Below the pieces are notes generated by a model. That model was not told where the DNA came from and ran no database searches. It saw nothing but the letters and a program-made list of their open reading frames with translations. Positions 32,997 through 41,908 of a stretch of DNA of 64,000 bases are shown in pieces; the stretch's first letter is position 1, and each line of letters opens with the position of its first letter. A program made the translations under genes and the position numbers. Source of the DNA: Bacillota bacterium (GTDB lineage Bacteria; Bacillota; Bacilli; Paenibacillales; UBA4045); contig JAEZQY010000047.1 of the NCBI GenBank assembly GCA_023441055.1, positions 248,001 through 312,000 on the forward strand, written 5' to 3'.

Positions 32997-33697
32997 AGGA
33001 GGTCATCCGGCTGCATGCCAAATTTATAGCCCCTACCAACAACAGTGAGAATATAGATGGGATCATTAATTTCAGGTTCGATTTTTTTTCGAAGATTTTT
33101 GATATGCGTATCGATTACTCTGCTTTCTCCCAGAAAACGATCTCCAGTCATATTATATAGGAGATCATTACGACTATGAATTTTCCCAGGTGTTTCGAGC
33201 AGCACAATGAGCAGCTTGTACTCGCTTCCTGTCAGAGCAACTCTGACCCCGTCTATCCAAACCTCACTAGTCACCAAATCAATCAACAGCCGTCCACGAT
33301 TAAATATCATTTGGCTCTTCTCACTATTGGCAGCCAAGATGTTTACTCTACGCAATAAGGCATGAATTCGCGCAATTAACTCCTTCACGCGAAATGGCTT
33401 GAATATATAGTCATCAGCCCCTAAATTCAAGCCCCCTATCGCATCCTCCTCCTGTGTCTTAGAGGTTATCATGATGATCGGTACAACGGAGCGCTTACGA
33501 ATATGTGTACATACTTCTTCACCGTTCATCCCCTCAAGCATCAAGTCTAGCAACACAAGCTGATGCTTCACAGGATCAAAAATATGCAGTGCATGCTTAC
33601 CACTTGTTGTATGATCGACTGACCAGCCTTCCTTCTCTAAATAAGCGATGATGACATCTGCAATATTGCGTTCATCTTCTATTAAGAGTACGTGCAT
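32993..33697 (-). CDS. OmpR-family response regulator
   Basis: A 234-residue regulator. The receiver domain has the acidic pair IEDE, phospho-acceptor Asp in LVLLDLMLEGMNG, Thr/Ser in MITSKTQ and Lys in YIFKPFR. A winged-helix DNA-binding domain follows, with LTGSEYKLLIVLLETPGKIHS split around and RVIDTHIKNLRKKIE and GRGYKF. GCAGGGGGT precedes the ATG. It forms a pair with the following kinase and lies 90 bases downstream of the sugar permease gene, with no clear terminator between. Confidence 0.93.
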   Translation of the reverse strand: MHVLLIEDERNIADVIIAYLEKEGWSVDHTTSGKHALHIFDPVKHQLVLLDLMLEGMNGEEVCTHIRKRSVVPIIMITSKTQEEDAIGGLNLGADDYIFKPFRVKELIARIHALLRRVNILAANSEKSQMIFNRGRLLIDLVTSEVWIDGVRVALTGSEYKLLIVLLETPGKIHSRNDLLYNMTGDRFLGESRVIDTHIKNLRKKIEPEINDPIYILTVVGRGYKFGMQPDDLL

Positions 33698-33786
33698 GAA
33701 GCTGACCCCCTGCTGTAGATTTCCACCTTCTATGTCTCCACAATATTAACAGAAACACAGACAGGTTTCTAACCAATCTGCTCCAG

Positions 33787-34749
33787 TTATTCTACCAATC
33801 CAGTACGCTCAACACCCTCTACAAACCACTTCTGTGTAAATGAATATAAGATAAGGAGCGGTACAATCATTAAGAAGGAAGTGGCCATCTTCAAACCATC
33901 ATCGAATATAGAGGGTCCTTCTAGAAGCGCTTTTTCCTGCAGATACGTAGCCATCCTGCCCATGCTTAACGATAATGGCAAATTCTCTCCATTACTATGC
34001 AGATACATTGAAGGTAAATAAAAGTCATTCCAAGTCCACACGAACGAGAACAAGAAGACTACAACAATAGCAGGCTTTGCCAACGGCAACATCACCCTCA
34101 TGAATACCTTCAGTGCCCGTGCGCCATCAATCATCGCTGCTTCCTCCAGCTCCTTTGGCTGGGTAGAGAAGAATTGGCGAAAAATGAGCACGAACACAGC
34201 ACCCTTCAAGCCATGTCCGAATAAAGCCGGTAAGATCATCGGCCAATAGGTATTCAGGAGTCCCAGATTTTTGGACGCTACGATAAACGGTAATACAAGC
34301 ACCTGCGGCGGTACAATAAATGTCACGAGGAGACAAACAAACCAAAACTTTTTAAACGGTACATCCAGACGAGCAAATGCATAACCTGCCACCGCGCAGA
34401 ACACGGTCTGCAACCCTGCAACAGAGCTAGATAAATACAGGCTGGATAAAAATCCCTTTTCGTAATTAAGAACATTCCAAGCTTCTTGAAGTGTCCCAAG
34501 ATATACTTCCTTAGGGATCCAAATGACAGAAGGATCTACTACATCATTCGCATTTTTTAGCATGTTTGAAATCATATAAAAGAGTGGATTCAAGTAAATA
34601 TAGGAGGTGTTGACCAGTATCAAATAGATGAACATCTTGAATATTAAGCCCTTATCCACCTCACGGCCTATAATGCCGTAACGCAGATAAGTAATTGTGT
34701 CGCCAATCCCTATTTTTTTCTTGCTAATTTGAATTTTTGATAACGGCAT
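33787..34749 (-). CDS. Carbohydrate ABC permease, MalG type (second pair)
   Basis: A 320-residue inner-membrane permease with six main segments. The EAA loop EEAAMIDGARALKVFMRVML contacts the ATPase. The N-terminus is about 45 residues longer than usual (MPLSKIQISKKKIGIGDTIT). AAGGGGTG precedes the ATG. It is the last gene of the transport operon, paired with the MalF-like gene at 34766. No ATPase or binding protein lies in this sub-cluster, so they are probably shared with genes further up. Confidence 0.88.
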   Translation of the reverse strand: MPLSKIQISKKKIGIGDTITYLRYGIIGREVDKGLIFKMFIYLILVNTSYIYLNPLFYMISNMLKNANDVVDPSVIWIPKEVYLGTLQEAWNVLNYEKGFLSSLYLSSSVAGLQTVFCAVAGYAFARLDVPFKKFWFVCLLVTFIVPPQVLVLPFIVASKNLGLLNTYWPMILPALFGHGLKGAVFVLIFRQFFSTQPKELEEAAMIDGARALKVFMRVMLPLAKPAIVVVFLFSFVWTWNDFYLPSMYLHSNGENLPLSLSMGRMATYLQEKALLEGPSIFDDGLKMATSFLMIVPLLILYSFTQKWFVEGVERTGLVE

Positions 34750-34765
34750 GCTTTCACCCCTTAAC

Positions 34766-35665
34766 TTAGGATCGATTCGAACTGCGTTGCGATTTGGTCA
34801 GAGTATGAAAAATGAAATAAACAATGCTTAGAATCAAGAAGATAAAGAAAAAGTAGATCCATGCCAATGCGCTTGATTGTCCGATATTTTCATTATTAAT
34901 TTGAGACAAAATCGGATTTGTCGGGAAGGTAAATAAATCTACAATTGTGTATATCACATTCAGTAATATAAAAGGCGTCATGCCTGGCAAGGTAATTTTC
35001 CAGAACACGCCCCATGGATTAGCGCCGTCGATTCTTGCCGCTTCATAAACGGAACCAGAAATGGATTGACGACCCGCCAGGAAGATTAATATTTGAACTC
35101 CTGAATACCACAGAATGAGTACAAACGAGTTGAGTATCGTAACAATTGGTGCCATCCAGGAATTCGACAGCAACTCCATATACACAGAGAGGTCCATGAA
35201 TGCCTCGAAATCTCCGCCTTCCGTCCCAATCCCCCCTTGCCCCTGCGCAATGAATTCTCGAACGATTTGACCTGAAGAGAAAATAACTGGCAAGAAGAAT
35301 ACTACCCGAAAGAAGCTGCGTCCTTTAAATTTCTGATTAAGCAAAATTGCTATTAATAGTGCGAAAATCACTATAATCGGGATGATTAACAGCTGCTCCT
35401 TGAGAAAGGGAAGGAGAGATTCATATAGAATAGCGGCATTCTTGAATAAAATATAATCATAATTTCGAATCCCTACCGGGATGTATTGGAATCCAGTCGC
35501 ACTCACCTTGACATCCATAAAGCTCATATAGAGGGAATAACACAACGGAAAAGCCATAAATACGAAAAAGCCAATGATCCAAGGAGAGAGGAACAATGCT
35601 CCCTCCACACGCCTTAATGTCGCACTGCTCATCTGACGAGCGAATATGGAAGACCATGCTCTCAT
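34766..35665 (-). CDS. Carbohydrate ABC permease, MalF type (second pair)
   Basis: A 299-residue permease with six membrane segments and EAA loop YEAARIDGANPWGVFWKITL. Its ATG is embedded in the stop of the DUF5696 gene (ATGA), with AAGGAGGTG well placed, so translation is coupled. It forms the second permease heterodimer with the gene at 33787. A long periplasm-side loop between early segments (DVKVSATGFQYIPVGIRNYD) is usual for MalF relatives. Confidence 0.88.
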   Translation of the reverse strand: MRAWSSIFARQMSSATLRRVEGALFLSPWIIGFFVFMAFPLCYSLYMSFMDVKVSATGFQYIPVGIRNYDYILFKNAAILYESLLPFLKEQLLIIPIIVIFALLIAILLNQKFKGRSFFRVVFFLPVIFSSGQIVREFIAQGQGGIGTEGGDFEAFMDLSVYMELLSNSWMAPIVTILNSFVLILWYSGVQILIFLAGRQSISGSVYEAARIDGANPWGVFWKITLPGMTPFILLNVIYTIVDLFTFPTNPILSQINNENIGQSSALAWIYFFFIFLILSIVYFIFHTLTKSQRSSNRS

Positions 35666-37914
35666 CGTGATTCACCTCCTTGTATTCCAATAAAGTTACG
35701 AGCAGGCACGGTGTAGGAATCAAGAACGAATGGCTTCTCCCCATAATTCACTATAATGCGATGCCCATCCTCATAGACGGTTTCATATACCATATCGGAA
35801 TGCTGAAGATGATCGACGATGAAGAGATGCTGTACAGCAGCCAGCGCAGTGTCTAACCGGTCATAGATGACCACTATCTCGGATTCCCAATCGTCATATT
35901 TGGTACTGAACAAGTTATTGTATTGGGTTGAGTATTTCAATTTCGTATCTTCCCATGTCACAACGAAGGAGGGGTGATAACCATATTCAATATCCTTCAA
36001 CATGTCATCTTCATACTCACTGTAGTTGTTGATATACTTCGATGAATAACTGACTAAGCCGTGCAAAGCAATCTGTATGAAAGGCACTGATCTCTGCGAG
36101 AAGCTGTAATAGGAATGATCATTAGGCAGCTCTTGAATATGATCAATACTTGCCAGTGCATAACGATTTACATTGGTTCCAGCCGCACTGCCTAGTGTAG
36201 AATTTGCAAGCTCGAATATGCGTTCCTGAACATGCTGTATGGCAACCCTATCTGCGCCGTACTTAGAGTTAAAATCACTGGACAAATTTCGACCCATGCT
36301 CTGATATTCCAGTCCATCAACACCCAGTTCTACATAATACCCAAGGTCCTCCTGTAAGCTGTCCAATACAAATTGGTTACTTACGAGTTGAATGCCTGAA
36401 TGCTTCAGCAGTGTTCCCGACATATCTCTCATGCCTTGTGTTCTTGCTGAGAAACCACCCTTGCCCGTATTGTTATACTGATACTCCACATTTAGATAAA
36501 CCGGGAAGCCGAGAGAATGCGCATAGGAAACTAAGTCCTTCAGTGCTCCTCGACCGCCTAAGTCAGACTCTATCGGGAAGAATCCACCGTATTGCCCAGC
36601 ACCGCCATGCTGCCATCCATGCAATGTTACCGCCATACGATCAATACCAAGACCATTCAAACGCTGCATGATCTGTACAGATTGCGAGAAAGTGGTCTGC
36701 TGCAGTATTGAATTTGTGATTCGACCTTTCTTGGTTCCTGCTCCTACAATCGACAGCCTTAGCTGCAGCTTGTTATTCGCAGCTTGTCTTGTAATCTGAT
36801 AGGTCTGCATCAGATATTCTCTAAGCTTCTTCCCCATTCCCACATAAGTATTCTCAGTAGAATCAAAAACATAGTACCGTACCGTCCGATCACTGCCGAA
36901 TCGTTTTTCAACATTGTAGGTAACGAAGAATTCATCCGCTTTTTTTTGATTTGGGATCATTCTAAATGAATCTCGATACATTTGTTTGACAGTGGCCCAA
37001 TTGTAGCTGCTATAGACACCGGCAGGCGAAGCCACAATTCGGGAATAGGCTTCGCCTTCATCCACCACAGCCATGAAGCCTTGGTCCCCCGTCCTCATGC
37101 CATATACCGGCATCGTGATCTGCTTTACGGAGGAGCTTGTCTGTATGGTATCGAAGGCGTAATCTACACCGTATACTCTCTGTTCATACATTTGATTATT
37201 GACATCCTGCGAATCCCGGAAAGGAATGAGTGCTCCGCTGCCATCAGGGATCAGAATATAGTCCTCCTGTCCAGCTACCGAATGCGCTGCACCGAAGAAT
37301 GGGTACAACTCCAGAGATATCAGCTTCGGCTCTTCCTCGATCAACTCATCATCCTTGATTCTGGTCTGAACATAATCGGATTCCAGTGTAACTTCAACAG
37401 GAATGCTGAGGCCCATATTCGCAATTTTGAATTTTAAGGAAAAACCCTTCTCAATCGCTGTGAAATGTTCCACTTCGCCCAATTGAGCCGCGAAGCTTGT
37501 TAATTTGCTCTTCACATTCGGTATGCCAAAGTCCATATATTCAATGATTAGAGGAGAGCGAATATGAAACCTCCAGTTGCCTTTCTGCTGCTCATCGAGC
37601 CAATGCTCCGGATTTGGGTAAGAATAGTGAACATCACCTTTGCGCTTGTCGACAATTTTAAAATGTCCGGTTGCCGAGTCAGCAAACAGCTGCAGCTGAT
37701 CATTCTCAGCCATCAGGTGCATCATATCTTCTAACGGCAGTTCGTTCAATCCTATCTCGATGTCTGGAAGACGAGGTGACTCAGCGATTGTTCGCTTCAC
37801 GTCGACTTCCGAATAAGTGGATATCGGCACCCTCCAAATGAATAGGAGCAGGATCAGCGCTGTAAGCAATATGTATAGGAATCTGCGCTTATTGTTCAAT
37901 AGGATCGATCTCAA
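35662..37914 (-). CDS. DUF5696-type membrane-anchored protein
   Basis: A 750-residue protein with an N-terminal membrane anchor (FLYILLTALILLLFIWRVPI) and a large extracellular body. Residues about 70-350 are beta-rich; residues about 400-640 read like a TIM-barrel glycosidase-like domain (DRMAVTLHGWQHGGAGQYGG, LVSYAHSLGFPVYLNVEYQY, LGYYVELGVDGLEYQSMGRN). I place it with the DUF5696 family found in Paenibacillus sugar-ABC operons; no activity is known to me. The start is TTG 37914 (GGGAGGTG eight bases upstream), overlapping the previous stop by four bases. Confidence 0.8.
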   Translation of the reverse strand: MRSILLNNKRRFLYILLTALILLLFIWRVPISTYSEVDVKRTIAESPRLPDIEIGLNELPLEDMMHLMAENDQLQLFADSATGHFKIVDKRKGDVHYSYPNPEHWLDEQQKGNWRFHIRSPLIIEYMDFGIPNVKSKLTSFAAQLGEVEHFTAIEKGFSLKFKIANMGLSIPVEVTLESDYVQTRIKDDELIEEEPKLISLELYPFFGAAHSVAGQEDYILIPDGSGALIPFRDSQDVNNQMYEQRVYGVDYAFDTIQTSSSVKQITMPVYGMRTGDQGFMAVVDEGEAYSRIVASPAGVYSSYNWATVKQMYRDSFRMIPNQKKADEFFVTYNVEKRFGSDRTVRYYVFDSTENTYVGMGKKLREYLMQTYQITRQAANNKLQLRLSIVGAGTKKGRITNSILQQTTFSQSVQIMQRLNGLGIDRMAVTLHGWQHGGAGQYGGFFPIESDLGGRGALKDLVSYAHSLGFPVYLNVEYQYNNTGKGGFSARTQGMRDMSGTLLKHSGIQLVSNQFVLDSLQEDLGYYVELGVDGLEYQSMGRNLSSDFNSKYGADRVAIQHVQERIFELANSTLGSAAGTNVNRYALASIDHIQELPNDHSYYSFSQRSVPFIQIALHGLVSYSSKYINNYSEYEDDMLKDIEYGYHPSFVVTWEDTKLKYSTQYNNLFSTKYDDWESEIVVIYDRLDTALAAVQHLFIVDHLQHSDMVYETVYEDGHRIIVNYGEKPFVLDSYTVPARNFIGIQGGESR

Positions 37915-40112
37915 CGCAGAAGCACCTCCCTATAAATAGACATCAAGAATGAAATCGTTTGATTCGTCAAACTGTAGATCAGGAATGCAAGAACAACCAT
38001 CATCGCCATACTGAATAAAGTAATCAAGACATTGCTTATAGCTTCGCCCACAAAGTAATTTTGCAAGGCCTGTACGCTGGCAATGAATAAGAAACCAATC
38101 CAGGCCAACATGCCGACGTACATAAACTGATAGATAGCAAGCTCCGATAATGACATGACATTAGATACGACAGTAATCGGCAGCCCTAACAATGACAATG
38201 GAATTAAGGCATAAGCACTGCTAATGAACACATCTCTGAATCTCGCTTCACCTTGAAGGATAGAGCTTGTAAAGTAATTACAAACGACCCATAACAGCCA
38301 AATTGCTAGGAACATCAGCAGATCTGGGAGCATACGGTACAACTCGCGATCCATTTTATTAAAGCTGAAGCTGGTATAGTATTGGATGATTACATACGAA
38401 GCAGCAGATATAGCTAATAGTATTATGGCACTTGGATAACTTCCCTTGGATTCGAATCGAAGAGCTGTGAAGCCATCCATTGGATAACGCAGGATCGTGA
38501 AAGCATGTCTCAATTGTTGGAGAAGAGGGACATCCAAGCGTTTCATTTTCACTGCACCCAAATGTGCTCTACGCTTATACCTTTTACTCAGCTTGGCTCC
38601 AATCGATAAGAGGAGTAATCCAATTACCACAAATGTTGCAAGTGTAGAGAAATGCTTCTGCATCCACTCCAACCTGAGCTGCCAAAAGGCATTCGAGTAA
38701 TCATATTGATTAAATCCCTTTTTAAACAGCACACTTGCTTCCTTGAATCGATTCTCTTGATACTCCGCTCTCGCCAATCCAATTAATGCCGGTGGATATG
38801 CAGAATTATAGTGGAGGACCTCCTCCCACAGTGACTTACTCTCCTCATATCTCCCATCAGCGGTATATGCGCTGGCGTCAATAATAAGGCGGCCAAAATT
38901 ACTGATCACATACCTTGTGATTCGATTATCCTGATTATCTAGAATGTACAGATCATCCTTAGAGTTGAAGGCAACTGCGATTGGAGCACGCAACAATCCA
39001 AGTTGCGTTATGCCAGGGTCACTTCTTCCACTCCAGAAGAACAAGGAGTTTCCCTCACTATCATAAAAGCTAATATTCTTATAGTTCAGATCGATAACCG
39101 CCATATTTCCATTCGAATCAATTGCAACGTCAACAAGTTGAGTCTGCCGATTTGAAACAGGCATATTCAGATGCTGCCGAAGTGTGTATTCGCCGAAGCT
39201 TCTATTCGGTTGACTTAGACTGAAATTGCTTATGCCGCGGCTTACCTCATATTCGTCCGATTTGGCAACCATATTTACGCCTTTAATATTCAGCTTTTTG
39301 ACTTGTTGATTGATAACCGCATTGCCACGAGAGACGGTATAGATGAACCCTCGCTCATCGATCTCGACATTCTCAATGGATCCTGGCAATTGACTCAGTT
39401 CTCTTTCCTTCATTTCATCCGAATAAACTAGCGTCTTAATTTGATTCATTATTTTCTCTAGATTTGAACTTTGGATCACATTCCCACCGAAGAAGCTGAC
39501 AAAATCGCCATCGGGGTTCAACTGCAGTAAGCCTTGGTACCCGCCCATTGTTACGATATACATATAGCCGCGTTTATCCACTACAATCTTGATCGGATCG
39601 AACCTATAGGTTCCTGGAATGAACGGTGTGTCAGGACGTATAATAATCTGACTGACTTCCCCATCTTGATTCATCTTGACTACTCTTTGATTGCCGGTAT
39701 CCGCAACATAAATATCCCGACCGCCGTTTGTCACGAACACCCCCTGCGGCTGTTTGAAACTGTCTCCTTCGGGAATTAACTCGCGTTCGAAGGTGCCATT
39801 GGGTTGATAGACTACGATACGATTATTGCCAGTATCCGCTACATAAATATAATCAAGATGATCTATATAGATATCACTTGGATTTCTAAGTGTTGATACC
39901 TCACTTGATTCACTAGAAGCGCTGCTAAACTCTCCGAACCAGTTCATAGGCTTATAAGGCGGCTGAACTGGCACCTCATAGCCAAAGCTGTCCTTGACAT
40001 AAGATTGATACAGAATATCCGCATGCGCCAAATTCGGGAGAAATCCAATTGCGAAGCTCAGCATCAGAATGATGGTCAATCTGCGTATATCAGCTAGTCG
40101 ATACATAAGCAA
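37911..40112 (-). CDS. NHL-repeat, TPR and Yip1-domain membrane protein
   Basis: A 733-residue protein with signal peptide (LTIILMLSFAIGFLPNLAHA), then NHL beta-propeller repeats (IYVADTGNNRIVVYQPNGTF, IYVADTGNQRVVKMNQDG, LYILDNQDNRITRYVISN), a short TPR-like helical pair around residues 415-470 (LIGLARAEYQENRFKEASVL), one membrane segment and a C-terminal Yip1-type domain of five membrane segments. The propeller would face outside. It starts at TTG 40112, nine bases after AGGAGG. The combination recurs in Paenibacillus transport operons; the job is unknown, perhaps substrate capture near the permease. Confidence 0.82.
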   Translation of the reverse strand: MLMYRLADIRRLTIILMLSFAIGFLPNLAHADILYQSYVKDSFGYEVPVQPPYKPMNWFGEFSSASSESSEVSTLRNPSDIYIDHLDYIYVADTGNNRIVVYQPNGTFERELIPEGDSFKQPQGVFVTNGGRDIYVADTGNQRVVKMNQDGEVSQIIIRPDTPFIPGTYRFDPIKIVVDKRGYMYIVTMGGYQGLLQLNPDGDFVSFFGGNVIQSSNLEKIMNQIKTLVYSDEMKERELSQLPGSIENVEIDERGFIYTVSRGNAVINQQVKKLNIKGVNMVAKSDEYEVSRGISNFSLSQPNRSFGEYTLRQHLNMPVSNRQTQLVDVAIDSNGNMAVIDLNYKNISFYDSEGNSLFFWSGRSDPGITQLGLLRAPIAVAFNSKDDLYILDNQDNRITRYVISNFGRLIIDASAYTADGRYEESKSLWEEVLHYNSAYPPALIGLARAEYQENRFKEASVLFKKGFNQYDYSNAFWQLRLEWMQKHFSTLATFVVIGLLLLSIGAKLSKRYKRRAHLGAVKMKRLDVPLLQQLRHAFTILRYPMDGFTALRFESKGSYPSAIILLAISAASYVIIQYYTSFSFNKMDRELYRMLPDLLMFLAIWLLWVVCNYFTSSILQGEARFRDVFISSAYALIPLSLLGLPITVVSNVMSLSELAIYQFMYVGMLAWIGFLFIASVQALQNYFVGEAISNVLITLFSMAMMVVLAFLIYSLTNQTISFLMSIYREVLLR

Positions 40113-40130
40113 TAGTTGATTCCTCCTCCC

Positions 40131-40976
40131 TTATTTAATGCCGGATTGCGCCATTGTAGATATAACTCTGCTCTGAAAAACCAGGAATATGATCAAATTT
40201 GGAATAAAAATAATAAGAGTTGCCGCAGCAGCGGCGCCCTGACGAGCAACATTGTTAGAAGCTAAACTTGTCAGTGTGTTCATAAAGAACGGGAAGGTTT
40301 TCATGGCATCATCTGTCATATATAGACTAGAGATTGTCGCGCTTCCCCAAACGGCTTGAAATTGAATGATAATAATCGTCACGATTGCTGACATACTTAG
40401 AGGTATTGCAACACGGAAGAAGATCGTCCACTCCTTAGCCCCGTCTAGCTTCGCAGCTTCAAGCAGTTCATTCGGAATCTGGTCCATAAATTGCTTAATC
40501 AGGAACACACCAATCGGTGCAGATAGGTTCGGCAGAATATGCGCCCAATACGTATTAATCATGCCTAATTTGGAAATGACGATATAGCGCGGTATCTCAA
40601 CCGTCTCCGGAACGAACATTAAGGAGATGATGATAATTGAGAAGAAAAGCTTGTGCCCGGGAAATTGATGCTTCGACATCGCATAGGCAGCCAGTGCGCT
40701 AATCACCGTAACGAGTGTTACAGATATGCTCGTTACTATAATGCTGTTGAATAGATAGCGGGAGAATGGAACAACGGATTCCTTAGTGATTACTGCAAGC
40801 TCCAGAAAATTGTTCAGGGTCGGGTTCATCACATATAACTTCGGCGGATATAAGAACAGCTCCGTATATGGCTTTAACGCATGATTAAATATGTAGAACA
40901 AGGGCAATAGCATAAAAATCGAAAGGATAACAAGAATTACATACAGCAAACGCAGCGAAAAGTCGGTACGATTCAC
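40131..40976 (-). CDS. Carbohydrate ABC permease, MalG type (first pair)
   Basis: A 281-residue permease with six segments and EAA loop LEAAKLDGAKEWTIFFRVAI. GTG 40976 is the start, about ten bases after AGGAGG, right behind the MalF-like stop. It pairs with the gene at 40979 and with the 1013-residue binding protein. Confidence 0.9.
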   Translation of the reverse strand: MNRTDFSLRLLYVILVILSIFMLLPLFYIFNHALKPYTELFLYPPKLYVMNPTLNNFLELAVITKESVVPFSRYLFNSIIVTSISVTLVTVISALAAYAMSKHQFPGHKLFFSIIIISLMFVPETVEIPRYIVISKLGMINTYWAHILPNLSAPIGVFLIKQFMDQIPNELLEAAKLDGAKEWTIFFRVAIPLSMSAIVTIIIIQFQAVWGSATISSLYMTDDAMKTFPFFMNTLTSLASNNVARQGAAAAATLIIFIPNLIIFLVFQSRVISTMAQSGIK

Positions 40977-40978
40977 CC

Positions 40979-41908
40979 TTATTCCCCCTCCTTAGTGCCG
41001 AACAGCTTAAAGCTCATACGATTTGCGAACAGCATGATGAGAAGCAGTACAACAGTCAATGCTGAAGCATAACCCAGCTCAAAGCGAATCAAACCGTAAT
41101 CCTCAATGTGGCTGACAATCAAATGCCCGGCATACTCTGGCGTTGGATTCTTGCCAGAGAGTAACGTTCCAATATTCCCTGTCTTAAACGCGGATACAAT
41201 GGCCATAACAGCGGCGAACAGCATCTGGGGCCGCATTGCGGGAATCGTAATGTACCAGATCTCCTGCAGCCTGCTCTTGATTCCGTCTATTCGACCAGCC
41301 TCATACAGTTGCTTATCCACGTTTAACAGACCTGCCAACAACGCAAGAAAACCAATCCCCATACTGGACCACATCGTGACAATGATCATAAAGTCCATCA
41401 AGTATCTGCTGTCTAAAGTCCAGACAATCGGCTCGCTGATGAATCCAAGCTTCAACATGAAGCTGTTCAAGTAGCCCAGTCGATCCCCAGACAGCATCGG
41501 TTGCCAGATCATCGCCATTGAAGTCGCCCCAGTCAAGGATGGCGAATATAATGCTAGGGCAAATAGAGTGCGCCATTTAGATGAGGTTTGTGAGATCGCC
41601 CATGCCAGCAAAAATGCCGCGATATATCCGCCAGGACCAACAAATAACGCATACAATAACGTGTTAGGCAACGCATACTTAAGGAAGTTCAAATCCTGCG
41701 ACAACAAGTATTCATAGTTCTTCCAAAAGATAAAGCTTGGAGCCTGCATCCCGTTATAGTAAGTAAAGCTTAGAATAATTGCGGCAACGACCGGGATCAC
41801 CGTAAACAGAATAAACATAATGGCCATTGGTGCAATGAATAGATAGGAGAGACGATAGTCCCATATTTGTTTTAACCGTAGTTTAACAGTATGATTAATG
41901 CTCGACAT
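40979..41908 (-). CDS. Carbohydrate ABC permease, MalF type (first pair)
   Basis: A 309-residue permease with six segments and EAA loop YEAGRIDGIKSRLQEIWYIT. ATG 41908 (GGGGTGA at about six bases) is preferred to ATG 41914, whose ribosome site would be too close. The start lies inside the end of the binding-protein gene, so the two are co-translated. Confidence 0.9.
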   Translation of the reverse strand: MSSINHTVKLRLKQIWDYRLSYLFIAPMAIMFILFTVIPVVAAIILSFTYYNGMQAPSFIFWKNYEYLLSQDLNFLKYALPNTLLYALFVGPGGYIAAFLLAWAISQTSSKWRTLFALALYSPSLTGATSMAMIWQPMLSGDRLGYLNSFMLKLGFISEPIVWTLDSRYLMDFMIIVTMWSSMGIGFLALLAGLLNVDKQLYEAGRIDGIKSRLQEIWYITIPAMRPQMLFAAVMAIVSAFKTGNIGTLLSGKNPTPEYAGHLIVSHIEDYGLIRFELGYASALTVVLLLIMLFANRMSFKLFGTKEGE